From Bacillota bacterium (GTDB lineage Bacteria; Bacillota_I; Bacilli_A; RF39; UBA660), in the NCBI GenBank assembly GCA_015059245.1, contig SVAU01000002.1, positions 113,747-177,746 on the forward strand: a DNA stretch of 64,000 nt. Reading direction: 5' to 3'. The position numbers were made by a program, and so were the translations under genes. The notes below the pieces were generated by a model, which saw only the letters and a program-made list of their open reading frames with translations, had not been told where the DNA came from and ran no database searches. Shown here piece after piece: positions 16,421-25,871 of the stretch. Numbering within the stretch: the first letter of the stretch is position 1; every line of letters begins with the position of its first letter.

Positions 16421-16426
16421 TATAAT
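16421..16426 (+). promoter_or_regulatory. putative -10 box of gmk
   Basis: TATAAT at 16421-16426, 28 bases before the gmk start. No TG extension and no clear -35. No convincing terminator separates it from the ASCH gene, so some read-through is likely. Confidence 0.45.
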
Positions 16427-16453
16427 ACCATTAAATAAGAAAAGAGGTTAGCT

Positions 16454-17134
16454 ATGAGTAAGATAATTAAACAAAAAGAACGTGGTTCATTAATAGTAGT
16501 AAGTGGGCCTAGTGGAAGTGGTAAAGGAACTATTATTCAAGAATTTTTAAAGAAACATAAAGAAGCTTGGTTAAGTGTTTCTTATACTTCAAGAACTCCT
16601 AGAACTAATGATGTACCTGGAGAAACTTATAATTTTATAACAAGAGAAGAATTTGAAGATAAGATTAAAAAAGGAGATTTACTAGAATATGCTGAATATA
16701 GTGGATCTTATTATGGTACTCCTAGAGAACATATAGAAGAAAAGTTAGTAAAAGGTACTGATGTTATATTAGAAATAGATGTACAAGGTGCTTTAAAAGT
16801 TAAAGAATTAGTACCAGAAACAATCTGTATATTTATATTGCCACCTAGTATGAAAGAACTAAAGAAGCGTCTTGTAGGTAGAGGAACTGATTCTAAAGAA
16901 AAGATATTAAGTCGATTTAAAACTGCTTATCAAGAGATAAACCAAATTACTAGTTATAACTATGTAGTTACTAATGATGATTTAGAAGATGCTGTAAATA
17001 AAATAGGTGCTATTATATTATCTGAAAAATGTAGAGTAGATAGAATTGAACAAGTTTATTTAGGTAATGAAGAAGAAGAAATCCATGAATTATTAATGGA
17101 TGAAGCATTTGTTAACGAAGATATAAAATTATAA
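16454..17134 (+). CDS. gmk: guanylate kinase
   Basis: 226 residues, ribosome site gagg. Walker A VVSGPSGSGKGTI, GMP-binding SYTSRTPRTNDVPGE and EYSGSYYGTP, then EIDVQGALKVK and the lid region RLVGRGTDSKE. It phosphorylates GMP to GDP with ATP. The usual length is about 205; the extra residues form an acidic C-terminal tail (EEEEIHELLMDEAF). Its usual neighbour rpoZ is not present. Terminator follows. Confidence 0.95.
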   Translation: MSKIIKQKERGSLIVVSGPSGSGKGTIIQEFLKKHKEAWLSVSYTSRTPRTNDVPGETYNFITREEFEDKIKKGDLLEYAEYSGSYYGTPREHIEEKLVKGTDVILEIDVQGALKVKELVPETICIFILPPSMKELKKRLVGRGTDSKEKILSRFKTAYQEINQITSYNYVVTNDDLEDAVNKIGAIILSEKCRVDRIEQVYLGNEEEEIHELLMDEAFVNEDIKL

Positions 17135-17160
17135 AAAGAGTATTTTATTACTCTTTTTTT
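17133..17160 (+). terminator. terminator of gmk
   Basis: aaaaagagta / tactcttttt around TTTTAT, T7. The next promoter TGGTATTAT (core 17165-17170) follows within 10 bases. Confidence 0.88.
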
Positions 17161-17192
17161 GTGGTATTATATTTGTAGAATAGGTGATTGTT

Positions 17193-17780
17193 GTGAACAA
17201 GAAAATAAATTTGTATGGTAGGGCTAGAAGACTTTCTTTAATAAGAAATATAGCAGTTATAGTTGGTTGTATAGTTGCCATAGTATTATTATTAAAATTT
17301 ATTTTTGCTGGTACTAATACACAAGTAGTAGTTAGTGAATTTGATAAATTAAAAAAATACTTCTTAGATAGAGGTTATACATGTGAATTATTGAGTGTTA
17401 ATGGGGCTAAATGCACATCTAACAATGATTATATTAAAACCACATTTTATAGGTATGACGGTGGCTTTGAATATGTTTCTAAGACTGATAGCTATAGTTT
17501 ATATATAACTCATAGATTAGATAAGGAAGATAGAATAGAATTTGTTACTACTTCTGAAGCATTTGCTGGATATAAAAATCAAAAGTTTATTTGTACTTAT
17601 GATAAGAATGTTTTAACTAAAGTTACTGGGTGTGAAGCTGTGGCTGAAGATATTAAGTTAGATGTTAAGTCTTATTTGGGTGTTATTGAGCATGCTCAAT
17701 TAGATATTACTACAGCAGTTACATCATCAGGTTTCTCGTTAGATAACTTGTTGATTAATTATGAATGGTCAAAAAAATAG
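17193..17780 (+). CDS. single-pass membrane protein of unknown function
   Basis: 195 residues from GTG 17193, 5 bases after aggtga; the in-frame GTG at 17184 lies within that ribosome site. A basic N-terminus (GRARRLSLIR) precedes one membrane helix (about 20-42), leaving a 150-residue outside domain with four Cys (TCELL, AKCTS, FICTYD, TGCEA) that could form two disulfides. The same plan (signal-anchor helix and Cys-bearing outer domain) recurs in the gene at 32317. Family not recognised. Confidence 0.65.
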   Translation: MNKKINLYGRARRLSLIRNIAVIVGCIVAIVLLLKFIFAGTNTQVVVSEFDKLKKYFLDRGYTCELLSVNGAKCTSNNDYIKTTFYRYDGGFEYVSKTDSYSLYITHRLDKEDRIEFVTTSEAFAGYKNQKFICTYDKNVLTKVTGCEAVAEDIKLDVKSYLGVIEHAQLDITTAVTSSGFSLDNLLINYEWSKK

Positions 17781-17800
17781 TAGTTTGCACTACTATTTTT
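17775..17800. terminator. bidirectional terminator with a stop codon in each arm
   Basis: aaatagtagt (17775-17784) / actactattt (17789-17798) around TTGC. The + gene's TAG is 17778-17780 and the - gene's TAG is the complement of 17793-17795, so both genes end inside the same stem. Confidence 0.9.
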
Positions 17801-18479
17801 CTTTTTTATTTTTCTTTTCTTTTTTAGGTCTTTTTAATAGACTTCTTTTTTCTTTAACGTCTTTAATTGTTACGTCTTCTTTTTTATCATCTTCTGCTGT
17901 ATCTTCTGGCACTAGTAATGTAGTTGTTCCTTCTTTTTCTTCTTGTTCAGGTTTATCTTTACTATAAAGAATGTAACCAACTATTTCAATACCAGCATAT
18001 GCCATCATTATAATACCTATTATGTCTAATCCAAATATTTCTACTACTATAGTGTATATTCCGATAAAGATTAAAAGTATAGCTACTACAAGTAATTGGA
18101 TGAATTTTGAATCTTTTTTAGGCATTGATATTACATTAATTAATCTCATTATACCTGTTAATAGAATCCATCCACCAACGATAAATCTTATTACTTGTTC
18201 TACTATATTAGAAAAGAATATAAATATAATAGCTAGTATTAATGATACGATACCAAATGTTAAATTTCCTTTTTTAGGTATTCCATCTATTTTACGAGCT
18301 TGTATAAAATAAATTATTAAAGATATTGTTGCTGCTGTAGCAAATAGAGTTCCTATTATTATAGATATTATATTTAATAATTTATCTGCACTAGTAAAAA
18401 GTATAGCTCCTAGTATAAAAAATAATATTGAACTAAGTAGTGAAGATTGAGATGAGTATGATTTTATTTTGATTTCCAT
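17793..18479 (-). CDS. DUF308 (HdeD-like) membrane protein
   Basis: 228 residues, ribosome site gagg. Six hydrophobic helices in three pairs between residues about 12 and 168, with the internal repeats of the DUF308/HdeD family (SSILFFILGAILF, GNLTFGIVSLILAIIFIF, IVGGWILLTGIMRLINV). A long Lys/Glu-rich cytoplasmic tail (about 172-228) ends in KKEKKNKKEK. HdeD relates to acid stress in enteric bacteria; role here unknown. Divergent from the 642-residue protein. Confidence 0.8.
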   Translation of the reverse strand: MEIKIKSYSSQSSLLSSILFFILGAILFTSADKLLNIISIIIGTLFATAATISLIIYFIQARKIDGIPKKGNLTFGIVSLILAIIFIFFSNIVEQVIRFIVGGWILLTGIMRLINVISMPKKDSKFIQLLVVAILLIFIGIYTIVVEIFGLDIIGIIMMAYAGIEIVGYILYSKDKPEQEEKEGTTTLLVPEDTAEDDKKEDVTIKDVKEKRSLLKRPKKEKKNKKEK

Positions 18480-18550
18480 GTTAGAACCTCGTTTCTATGT
18501 TTTCATTATACAACATTGTGAATGTTTTTATCAATAAATTATATTTTGTG

Positions 18551-18559
18551 TGATATAAT
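18551..18559 (+). promoter_or_regulatory. extended -10 promoter
   Basis: TG-A-TATAAT, core 18554-18559, about 26 bases before ATG 18586. Confidence 0.6.
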
Positions 18560-18585
18560 ATATATGATAATAAGGGAGTGTGTTT

Positions 18586-20514
18586 ATGCTAAATATTGAT
18601 AGTGCTTTAGAATTAATGAATAAGTACGGTTATAGTTCAATTACTTCTCACCCTTACTTATATCAAAATGGTGAAACTTTCGGAATTTGTTATACTTATG
18701 TTGATGAAGATTTTGGTAAATTAGAAAGAATTAAAATATGTAAGACTTTGGAAGAGTTAGAAGAATTCCTAGAAGCTTATCGTTGGGTAGAAAAGAATGG
18801 TAAGCAAAGACATGTTAGAATGATTCTTGATAATTATGAAAGTTATAACCCTAAAGTTATGTTTTTACGTAATGAAAAAATTATGGTAGAAGGCGAAATG
18901 TATGATATAGATAGTTATGATCAAAAAGAGGCAGCTCGTCAAAACATGGATCAAACATCTAAAATTATATATGAGGCTGGAGATTTATTGTTAGTTTATA
19001 ATGAAATTAAAAATAGACAACAATTATATTTAAAGAGTTTAATTGCTTTAAAGAATAATTTAAGAAGTAAATATTTTGACTTACAAAAAGAAGTTGATAT
19101 TTATAATAGAAATAAAGTTAAAAGAGAACTTACTTTATTGCCAGATGTTGTAGAAAGTGGAATTAATGAAACTTTAGAAATGGCATTAAAGGATAGATAT
19201 AATAAATATATAGTACAAATGCCTGATATTATGGAAGCACAAGATTTCTTAAAAGAAGTTTGGGATATGAACTATACATTAGAAATGAATGCTAAGTATT
19301 ATGAAGCTATGAGAGAAGATAGTGCTATTAGAAATGAAATGAAGGTTGTTGAAGAAAAAATTAATTTCATGAAGGAATTAAATGATGATATTAAACCTCC
19401 TTTTGGGACTGACTTAGTAGCACATTTCCAAAAGATTAATAAAAGAGCAGAAGCTAATAGTGCTAATGTATCTGAAGGAACTATTAATACTGCTATTGAT
19501 GCAGTAAAAAGAAAATATGCTTATTATACAAGAGTAGATCCTTTATTTACATCAGACTTCTTAAGAGAAGCTATTCAAAATAGTAATTACGAAGACTTAG
19601 CTATTAAATATGCTGTTGGAGCATCTCCTGATATCTTAGGAAAGAATAAAACTCCACTTAATGAAATAGCTGCGGATTTAACAGTAAAATATAAAGAAAA
19701 ACTTAATTTAGAAGAACAATCTATATTAGTTTTATATAATAATGAGAAATATCGTAAAGTATGTGATGTTATTTTATCAATACCTAATTTTGAAACTTTA
19801 ACTAGTAAAGAAATTATTAAAGCATTAGGTAAGATAAAGAATTTGTCTAAGATAAAATCAGATATTTATGAATCTGTTAAAAAGAGAATTGATTTACCAG
19901 AAAATGCTACAATTAAAGCATCATTATTTAATAATGTTGATTTTACTTCTTTTGATACTTTTATAACATCACTAGTAAGTAAGTTATCTTTATTAAGAAA
20001 TGTTAATGAAAGAATGACATTATCTGGTGATATAAATATGTATTTAACGGTAGCTGATGTTAATGAATTAAATTTAAGAACATTTATGAATGTTACAAAT
20101 GATTTAGCTACATTAGTAGATAATGCTAATAAGAATAAAGAGATGGTTGCTATTACTTTATTAAAAGAGAATACTCCAATACTTTATTCACCTTATTATT
20201 TAGATTTAGGTGATACATTTAGTAAAAATGGTTCTCCTTTAATGTATATAAAAGAGATGGTTAATTTTGATTTATTAGTAGATGTATCAGATATAATAAT
20301 AAATATAGATCCTAATAGGACAAATGTAGTTATGTATGAATCAGTTACTGAATTAGATGGTAATTTAACTTTAGCTAAAGATTTACATGCAAAATATAAT
20401 ACTTTATTTTGTAAGTATGCTTTAACTAGTAAGAGTGGTAGTGTTCAACCTGTAGCGGTTGCTACTCAACAAACAGAAACTTTAGATGAACCAGCTGCTG
20501 CTGTTTCTCAATAA
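18586..20514 (+). CDS. large cytoplasmic protein of unknown function
   Basis: 642 residues from ATG 18586, 5 bases after aagggagtg. No signal peptide or membrane helix. Residues 1-110 mix strands and helices (GETFGICYTYVDEDFG); residues 120-300 are helical and probably coiled coil; residues 450-600 hold a strand-rich part, and the tail is Gln/Ala/Thr-rich (VAVATQQTETLDEPAAAVSQ). I recognise no family. The next gene, a small membrane protein, starts 17 bases downstream without a terminator, so the two are probably co-expressed. Confidence 0.6.
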   Translation: MLNIDSALELMNKYGYSSITSHPYLYQNGETFGICYTYVDEDFGKLERIKICKTLEELEEFLEAYRWVEKNGKQRHVRMILDNYESYNPKVMFLRNEKIMVEGEMYDIDSYDQKEAARQNMDQTSKIIYEAGDLLLVYNEIKNRQQLYLKSLIALKNNLRSKYFDLQKEVDIYNRNKVKRELTLLPDVVESGINETLEMALKDRYNKYIVQMPDIMEAQDFLKEVWDMNYTLEMNAKYYEAMREDSAIRNEMKVVEEKINFMKELNDDIKPPFGTDLVAHFQKINKRAEANSANVSEGTINTAIDAVKRKYAYYTRVDPLFTSDFLREAIQNSNYEDLAIKYAVGASPDILGKNKTPLNEIAADLTVKYKEKLNLEEQSILVLYNNEKYRKVCDVILSIPNFETLTSKEIIKALGKIKNLSKIKSDIYESVKKRIDLPENATIKASLFNNVDFTSFDTFITSLVSKLSLLRNVNERMTLSGDINMYLTVADVNELNLRTFMNVTNDLATLVDNANKNKEMVAITLLKENTPILYSPYYLDLGDTFSKNGSPLMYIKEMVNFDLLVDVSDIIINIDPNRTNVVMYESVTELDGNLTLAKDLHAKYNTLFCKYALTSKSGSVQPVAVATQQTETLDEPAAAVSQ

Positions 20515-20531
20515 AAAAAGTGAGGTATATT

Positions 20532-20930
20532 ATGAAAAAATTATTTGTTAACTTTAAAGGAAATTTTAAAAAATATATTGATTATATAATGTCAGTTAAT
20601 TTTGGTGAGTTATTTATTAATGTATTAATATTGATTTGTATACTATTGTTATCTACATTTGTATTTGTACCAATTGGTATGGTTGAATCAATAATTAGAG
20701 ATTTTATAGGTTTATTTGGTGGTATGCCTAATTTCTTATCATCTTTAATTAAATTTATATTTACTGTAATTAGTACTATTGTTTCAGTATTAGCATTCGT
20801 TTATTTATTTAATAAGAGATTTGAAGATATTGAAGCATTTAAAAAACAAATGAATGAAAAACCAGGAGAAAAAGTGGTTAAGAAAGATGATGAAGAATTA
20901 GAACTTCCTAAAACTAAAAATGGTAAATAA
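20532..20930 (+). CDS. small membrane protein, two helices
   Basis: 132 residues from ATG 20532 behind gtgagg. Two membrane helices (about 29-52 and 70-95) joined by a Gly/Phe-rich loop (IGLFGGMPNFLSS) and a charged cytoplasmic tail (KPGEKVVKKDDEELELPKTK). Family not recognised. Probably a partner of the preceding 642-residue protein by operon position. Confidence 0.62.
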   Translation: MKKLFVNFKGNFKKYIDYIMSVNFGELFINVLILICILLLSTFVFVPIGMVESIIRDFIGLFGGMPNFLSSLIKFIFTVISTIVSVLAFVYLFNKRFEDIEAFKKQMNEKPGEKVVKKDDEELELPKTKNGK

Positions 20931-20954
20931 GGTGAATTTATTTCATCTTTTTTT
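20928..20954 (+). terminator. terminator
   Basis: aggtgaa (20930-20936) / ttcatct (20942-20948), loop tttat, T7. Confidence 0.75.
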
Positions 20955-20962
20955 GTTTGAAC

Positions 20963-20991
20963 TTGTCAAGATTGATAATTTGTGGTAAAGT
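20963..20991 (+). promoter_or_regulatory. bipA promoter
   Basis: TTGTCA (20963-20968), 17-base spacer ending in TGG, then TAAAGT (20986-20991). It places the transcript start near 20998, which excludes the longer in-frame starts and supports ATG 21029. Confidence 0.65.
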
Positions 20992-21028
20992 TTACTACGA
21001 ATTTATAAAAAGAAATGGGGAACGTTAT

Positions 21029-22840
21029 ATGGATAAAATTATTAATATAGCAGTTGTAGCTCACGTTGATGCTGGTAAAAGTACTTTAGTAGATGCTTTA
21101 CTAGAACAAAATGGTGTATTTAGAGCTAATGAAGAAGTTGCAGAACGTGTAATGGATAGTGATGATATTGAAAAAGAAAGAGGTATTACAATCTATTCTA
21201 AGAACTGTGCAATTAGATATGATGATTATAAGATTAATATAGTTGATACTCCTGGACATGCTGATTTCTCTTCAGAAGTAGAACGTATTATGAAAACAGT
21301 AGATACAGTTATATTACTTGTAGATGCTGCTGAGGGACCAATGCCTCAAACTAGATTCGTTTTAAAGAAAGCATTAGAACAAAATCTAAGACCTATCTTA
21401 TTTATTAATAAAATAGATAAGAAAGATGCTAGACCACAAGAAGTAGTTGATATGACATTTGAATTATTTATGGAATTAAATGCTACTGATGAACAATTAG
21501 ATTTTCCAATAGTATATGGTATAGCTAGAGAAGGTAAAGCTACTTTATCTTTAGATGAAGAAGGAACAAATATTCAACCTTTACTTGAAACTGTATTAAA
21601 ACAATGTAGTGCTTATGAAGGAAATGAAGAAGATCCTCTACAAATGCAAGTTAGTTCATTAGACTATGATTCATTTATTGGAAGATTAGGTATTGGACGT
21701 GTTACTAGAGGTAAAATAAAAAATGGACAAACTGTTGCTTTATCTAGAAACGATGGATCAGTTAGTTCATTTAGAATATCTAAGTTATTTGTATCTGAAG
21801 GAATTAAGAGAGTAGAAAAAGAAGTTGCTTATTATGGAGATATAGTTATATTTGCTGGATGTCCTGATATATCTATCGGAGATACAGTATGTGATAAAGA
21901 TCATGTAGAAGCTATGGAACCAATAATTATTGAAAGACCAACACTATCTATGGATTTCTTAGTTAATTCAAGTCCATTTGCTGGTAAAGATAAAACAAGT
22001 AAATTCTTAACTAGTAGACATATTAAAGAAAGATTAGATAAGGAATTAGAAACTAACGTTGGATTAGAAGTAGAAGAATTACCTGGATCAGATGGATTTA
22101 AAGTATCTGGTAGAGGTGAATTACACTTATCTATATTACTTGAAAATATGAGAAGAGAAGGTTATGAATTAAGTGTTTCTAAACCTGAAGTATTATATAA
22201 AGAAATAGATGGTGTAAAATGTGAACCATTTGAAAAAGTTATTGTTAATTGTCCTGGAGATTATTCTGGTACTATTATTAATGATCTACAAGAAAGAAAA
22301 GCTATATTAGAAGTTGTAAGTAGTGATGATAATAACTATGCTCACTTAGAATTTAGTGCACCTACTAGAGGATTAATAGGTTATAGAAGTGCATTTATTA
22401 CTAACACTAAAGGTGAAGGTGTTATGGTTCGTTCTTTTGAAGACTATAAACCTTATGTAGGAGAAATAAGTGGACGTAAGAATGGTGTTTTAGTTACTAT
22501 GGAAAATGGTAAGACATTAGGTTTCTCATTATTTAACTTACAAGAAAGAGGTACTATGATAGTAGGACCTGCTGAAGAAGTATATGTAGGTATGGTAGTT
22601 GGTATTCACAATAGGGATAATGATTTAAATGTTAATCCTTGTAAGAATAAACAATTAACTAATACACGTGCTTCTGGTAGTGATGAAGCTATAGCATTAA
22701 TTAAACCTAAAACATTTAGTTTAGAAGAAGCTTTAGAATTTATTCAAGATGATGAATTAGTAGAAGTTACTCCTAGTGCTATTAGAATTAGAAAGAAAAT
22801 ACTAGATCCTAACGAAAGATTTAGAGTAAATAGAAAGTAG
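21029..22840 (+). CDS. typA: ribosome-associated GTPase BipA/TypA
   Basis: 603 residues from ATG 21029 (ribosome site gggga). Translational GTPase motifs: G1 [10 protein letters not shown]2 region ERGITI, G3 DTPGHAD, G4 NKID. The domain order G-II-III-V plus the C-terminal domain with [19 protein letters not shown] and [12 protein letters not shown] marks BipA rather than EF-G, LepA or TetM. BipA helps 50S assembly and growth under cold or stress. The P-loop has Ala and Ser (DAGKS) where most BipA have His and Thr (DHGKT). Single-gene unit. Confidence 0.95.
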   Translation: MDKIINIAVVAHVDAGKSTLVDALLEQNGVFRANEEVAERVMDSDDIEKERGITIYSKNCAIRYDDYKINIVDTPGHADFSSEVERIMKTVDTVILLVDAAEGPMPQTRFVLKKALEQNLRPILFINKIDKKDARPQEVVDMTFELFMELNATDEQLDFPIVYGIAREGKATLSLDEEGTNIQPLLETVLKQCSAYEGNEEDPLQMQVSSLDYDSFIGRLGIGRVTRGKIKNGQTVALSRNDGSVSSFRISKLFVSEGIKRVEKEVAYYGDIVIFAGCPDISIGDTVCDKDHVEAMEPIIIERPTLSMDFLVNSSPFAGKDKTSKFLTSRHIKERLDKELETNVGLEVEELPGSDGFKVSGRGELHLSILLENMRREGYELSVSKPEVLYKEIDGVKCEPFEKVIVNCPGDYSGTIINDLQERKAILEVVSSDDNNYAHLEFSAPTRGLIGYRSAFITNTKGEGVMVRSFEDYKPYVGEISGRKNGVLVTMENGKTLGFSLFNLQERGTMIVGPAEEVYVGMVVGIHNRDNDLNVNPCKNKQLTNTRASGSDEAIALIKPKTFSLEEALEFIQDDELVEVTPSAIRIRKKILDPNERFRVNRK

Positions 22841-22859
22841 AATTATTTCTACTTTTTTT
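22834..22859 (+). terminator. terminator of typA
   Basis: aaagtagaa / ttctacttt around TTAT, T7. The TAG stop is inside the left arm. Confidence 0.85.
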
Positions 22860-22912
22860 ATTGTGTTATTGTTAATAAGTATATATAATATTTTCTAAAC
22901 TGAGGTGGGTTT

Positions 22913-23833
22913 ATGGTTAAGTTAGTTGATATTAGTGTAGATGATTTGATCAAGTATGACGCTATTTTTAAGCGTGCTGAGATGCTTTTTGGATGGAATA
23001 GGGGAGATGCTAAGAAAATTGTAAAAGACAGCCAAGAAAGCATTTTATTTTGTTATCATCCTATGTATATGGTATTTAAATTAGATAAAGATGGTAAATT
23101 AGGTTTTAAATCTTGTGTAGCAGATGATAATGGTAAAGTAGTGTCTATTACTATAGATGGTTATCAAGTTAATGTTAGTAATAATTCTGTATATTTAATA
23201 GATGAAAATGGTAGACATCAATCCTTACAATTATTACGTAATCAGGAATCTCCTAATTTTGATGTATCAGCTAATGGATTACTTACTTATATGCAATATG
23301 ATTCTAAGAAAGATGTAAGATTAGTTATTAGATATGATCAAGATGTATATAGTGATAATGGTAGAGTATACGTAGATTATTTAAAAAATCCATTTTATAT
23401 TAGTGTAGAAAGTAAACCTAAGTTAAGAGATAAAGGATTAGTATTCTTAGGCAAGAAAGATGCTTATTATAGATTAGATTTTGATGTATGGAATAATAAG
23501 TGGCAGTATGATTTATCTACAATAGGAGAATATGGTATAGGAGCAGTAATGGCTTCTGATACTATAAGTTTACATGGTGGAGAAAAGGAATTTTCTAGAT
23601 ATTATAGACAATTATTAAGTATAGGTAGTTATATTAGCATTACTAGTTTTCCAATAGGTAGAGCTTATAAAGGAAGAGATATTGATCTTATTATAGATAA
23701 TTTAGGATTTAATAAGAGTATACCTTCTTTTGTAGGTAGTGTATTTAATGATAGAGATAATTTAACTAAAGAGTTTCAATTAGTTATAGATGAATATTTA
23801 AAGATAAATCCTATAAATAAAGTAAAAAAGTAG
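22913..23833 (+). CDS. unknown protein, first of three tandem paralogs
   Basis: 306 residues, ribosome site gaggtggg. No signal peptide, membrane helix or known motif. Shared with the next two genes: TYMQYDSKKDVRLVIRY in the middle, IGEYGIGAVM about two thirds along, SFPIGRAYK and LGFNKSIPSFVGSVFNDR near the end. The most divergent of the three, and the only one with its own terminator before the next copy. The first half (GKLGFKS, GYQVNVSNNSVYLID) looks strand-rich. Function unknown. Confidence 0.62.
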   Translation: MVKLVDISVDDLIKYDAIFKRAEMLFGWNRGDAKKIVKDSQESILFCYHPMYMVFKLDKDGKLGFKSCVADDNGKVVSITIDGYQVNVSNNSVYLIDENGRHQSLQLLRNQESPNFDVSANGLLTYMQYDSKKDVRLVIRYDQDVYSDNGRVYVDYLKNPFYISVESKPKLRDKGLVFLGKKDAYYRLDFDVWNNKWQYDLSTIGEYGIGAVMASDTISLHGGEKEFSRYYRQLLSIGSYISITSFPIGRAYKGRDIDLIIDNLGFNKSIPSFVGSVFNDRDNLTKEFQLVIDEYLKINPINKVKK

Positions 23834-23850
23834 TTAAGACTACTTTTTTT
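23825..23850 (+). terminator. terminator between paralogs
   Basis: aaaaagtag / ctacttttt around ttaaga, T-run. TGATATAAT (core 23861-23866) follows. Confidence 0.82.
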
Positions 23851-23904
23851 ATTGTGTTGATATAATAAAAAAGTTATAATAGAACGCAAAACTGAGGTGT
23901 TAGT

Positions 23905-24885
23905 ATGGGAGACTTTAAAATAGATATAAGTGAATTAAATGAATTAGAAATACCTAAATATGCTCCAATATTTCAGTGTGTTGGTGAATTATTTGGAGAC
24001 TATATGGGAGTTTATTTTAAATTAGTTATAGATGAACAAGAATATATATTACAAAGAAGAGATGATTTATTTGTTTTATATCAAGTACATGAAAGAAATG
24101 AAGTAAGTTATGAAATGTTTACTGTAGATGAAGAATATAAGGTTACATCTGCGGGATTTGATGATTTTGAAATGCATACTGTATCTGGAGATAGGGTTGT
24201 ACAAAGAAGAGATTCTAATAATATAGAGAGTTTAATATTTATGAAACGTAGAGATGGCGAAGATGTTGATGGTTATGATGGTACTATAGGATATATACAA
24301 TATAATCAAGAACATGATGTAAGATTAATGTTAATATTTCAACAAATGTATAACTATCAAGAGAAAGTTTATGGATATCATATTGGTAAATCTCCTTTTC
24401 AAATATTAATTGAAAAGGGAGTTGGTGCTAAACAAAGAGGGAGTATAGTACCAGTTAGAACTCAAAGATATATGAGAGGAGATTATGATGTAAGAGATCA
24501 TCCTTACTTATATAATATTGCAGTAATAAAAGATTATGGTTTAGCAGAATTTATGGAAAAGGGTGCTTATGCATTACAAAAAGATAATCAAATAATTAGA
24601 TATTATAAGATGTTATATCAAACTAAGGAAGGTTATGCAGTTACAGCATTTCCATTTGGTAAGCAATATAGATATGAAGACTTTTTACCTGAATTTGAAA
24701 AGTATGGATTTAAAGATAAAGTGCCTGAATACTTAGTTGATATACATAATGATGAAAATAGAGATTTAAATAGGTATGAAGCGGTAGCAGCATTTATGAA
24801 GGAGATAGAGATGACTCCTCCAGATGAAGTTATTAAATTGAATTTAAGATTTGAAGGGGATGATAGTAATGGTACAAATAGTTGA
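23905..24885 (+). CDS. unknown protein, second tandem paralog
   Basis: 326 residues. The leader aaactgaggtg matches that of the first paralog, so the duplication probably included the ribosome site. Family hallmarks: DGYDGTIGYIQYNQEHDVRL, IKDYGLAEFMEKGAYALQ, FPFGKQYRYEDF and YGFKDKVPEYLVDIHND. It ends in TGA (24883-24885), the only TGA stop found in this window, and that codon lies inside the start of the third paralog. No recognisable domain. Cytoplasmic by composition. Confidence 0.62.
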   Translation: MGDFKIDISELNELEIPKYAPIFQCVGELFGDYMGVYFKLVIDEQEYILQRRDDLFVLYQVHERNEVSYEMFTVDEEYKVTSAGFDDFEMHTVSGDRVVQRRDSNNIESLIFMKRRDGEDVDGYDGTIGYIQYNQEHDVRLMLIFQQMYNYQEKVYGYHIGKSPFQILIEKGVGAKQRGSIVPVRTQRYMRGDYDVRDHPYLYNIAVIKDYGLAEFMEKGAYALQKDNQIIRYYKMLYQTKEGYAVTAFPFGKQYRYEDFLPEFEKYGFKDKVPEYLVDIHNDENRDLNRYEAVAAFMKEIEMTPPDEVIKLNLRFEGDDSNGTNS

Positions 24886-25804
24886 GATAACTGAAGATTT
24901 ATTACCTAATGTACCTCATGTAATTGAATTATTATATGAATTATATGGAGCGAAGACTATTGGGCTATTTGCTGTATTAGTAGATGGTAAACTAGGTTTT
25001 ATAGGTAGAGATGGAGCTAATTGTGTTTATATACATGATAAAGGGTATAATAGATTTACTTTAAATGAAAAAGAAGAATTAGGTGCTTTGGGTATAGATG
25101 ATTTGGATGTATTCTTTGGTGATGCTGTTTATTTTGTATCTAAAGATAAGATAGAACATCATATTGATTTAATGCCTTTATCAGAGCCTGATCAAGATGA
25201 ATATGATGGGTGTGTTTCTTATAAGCAATATAATCCTGAAAATGATACATTATGTGAAATAAGGTATCAACATATGTATAGAGAAATGGATGGTAGACCA
25301 ATTATATATGGTTATCATACTAGAAAAGTAGATTGTTTATATATAGATGAAGAATATACTAAGAAAGGTTCTCCTACTAAAGGTGTTTTACCTAAAAGAT
25401 CTAAATATTATACTAAGGTAGAATTTGATGATGAAATGATAGGTTATAAATTAACTGGAATAAGAGAATATGGTTTATTTGAATTTTTAGAAAAAGGACC
25501 ATATGAATTACAAATGGAAAGAAATTTAATTAGATATGCTAGAACTAAATATATTGGTAGTGATGGTAATTATCATGATTTTTGGCCACTAGGTGAACAA
25601 TTAAAACCTGAAGAATTAGAATCTTTAATTAAGAGTTATGGGTTTAATATAGAGCCATTGTGGCAGATGATAGAAATATATAATGGTAGAAGTGAACTTG
25701 TTGATACTATTAATGCTATTGTTAAAGAAATGAAACCTATAAGTGAAGTAATGAGAAAAAATCAAGATACGGATAAGTGTGCATTATTAACTTTAAAGAA
25801 TTAA
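24869..25804 (+). CDS. unknown protein, third tandem paralog
   Basis: 311 residues from ATG 24869, overlapping the second paralog by 17 bases, ribosome site gaagggg; a longer in-frame start at 24851 lacks one. Hallmarks: DEYDGCVSYKQYNPENDT, IREYGLFEFLEKGPYELQ, WPLGEQLKPEEL and YGFNIEPLWQMIEIYN. Closest in sequence to the second copy. The Tyr-rich central strand and the YGL.EF.EKG helix are the family signature. Function unknown. Confidence 0.62.
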   Translation: MVQIVEITEDLLPNVPHVIELLYELYGAKTIGLFAVLVDGKLGFIGRDGANCVYIHDKGYNRFTLNEKEELGALGIDDLDVFFGDAVYFVSKDKIEHHIDLMPLSEPDQDEYDGCVSYKQYNPENDTLCEIRYQHMYREMDGRPIIYGYHTRKVDCLYIDEEYTKKGSPTKGVLPKRSKYYTKVEFDDEMIGYKLTGIREYGLFEFLEKGPYELQMERNLIRYARTKYIGSDGNYHDFWPLGEQLKPEELESLIKSYGFNIEPLWQMIEIYNGRSELVDTINAIVKEMKPISEVMRKNQDTDKCALLTLKN

Positions 25805-25871
25805 TAAAAAATTGATTTTTCAACAAATAGTGATATACTAAGAACATAAAAAGAAAAAGGAGTGGAAAAAA

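Noticed and set aside
25805..25871. T-box leader before lysS (and before cysS at 30200-30268)
   Set aside because: The gaps are only about 67 bases, with no specifier stem, T-box sequence or antiterminator.
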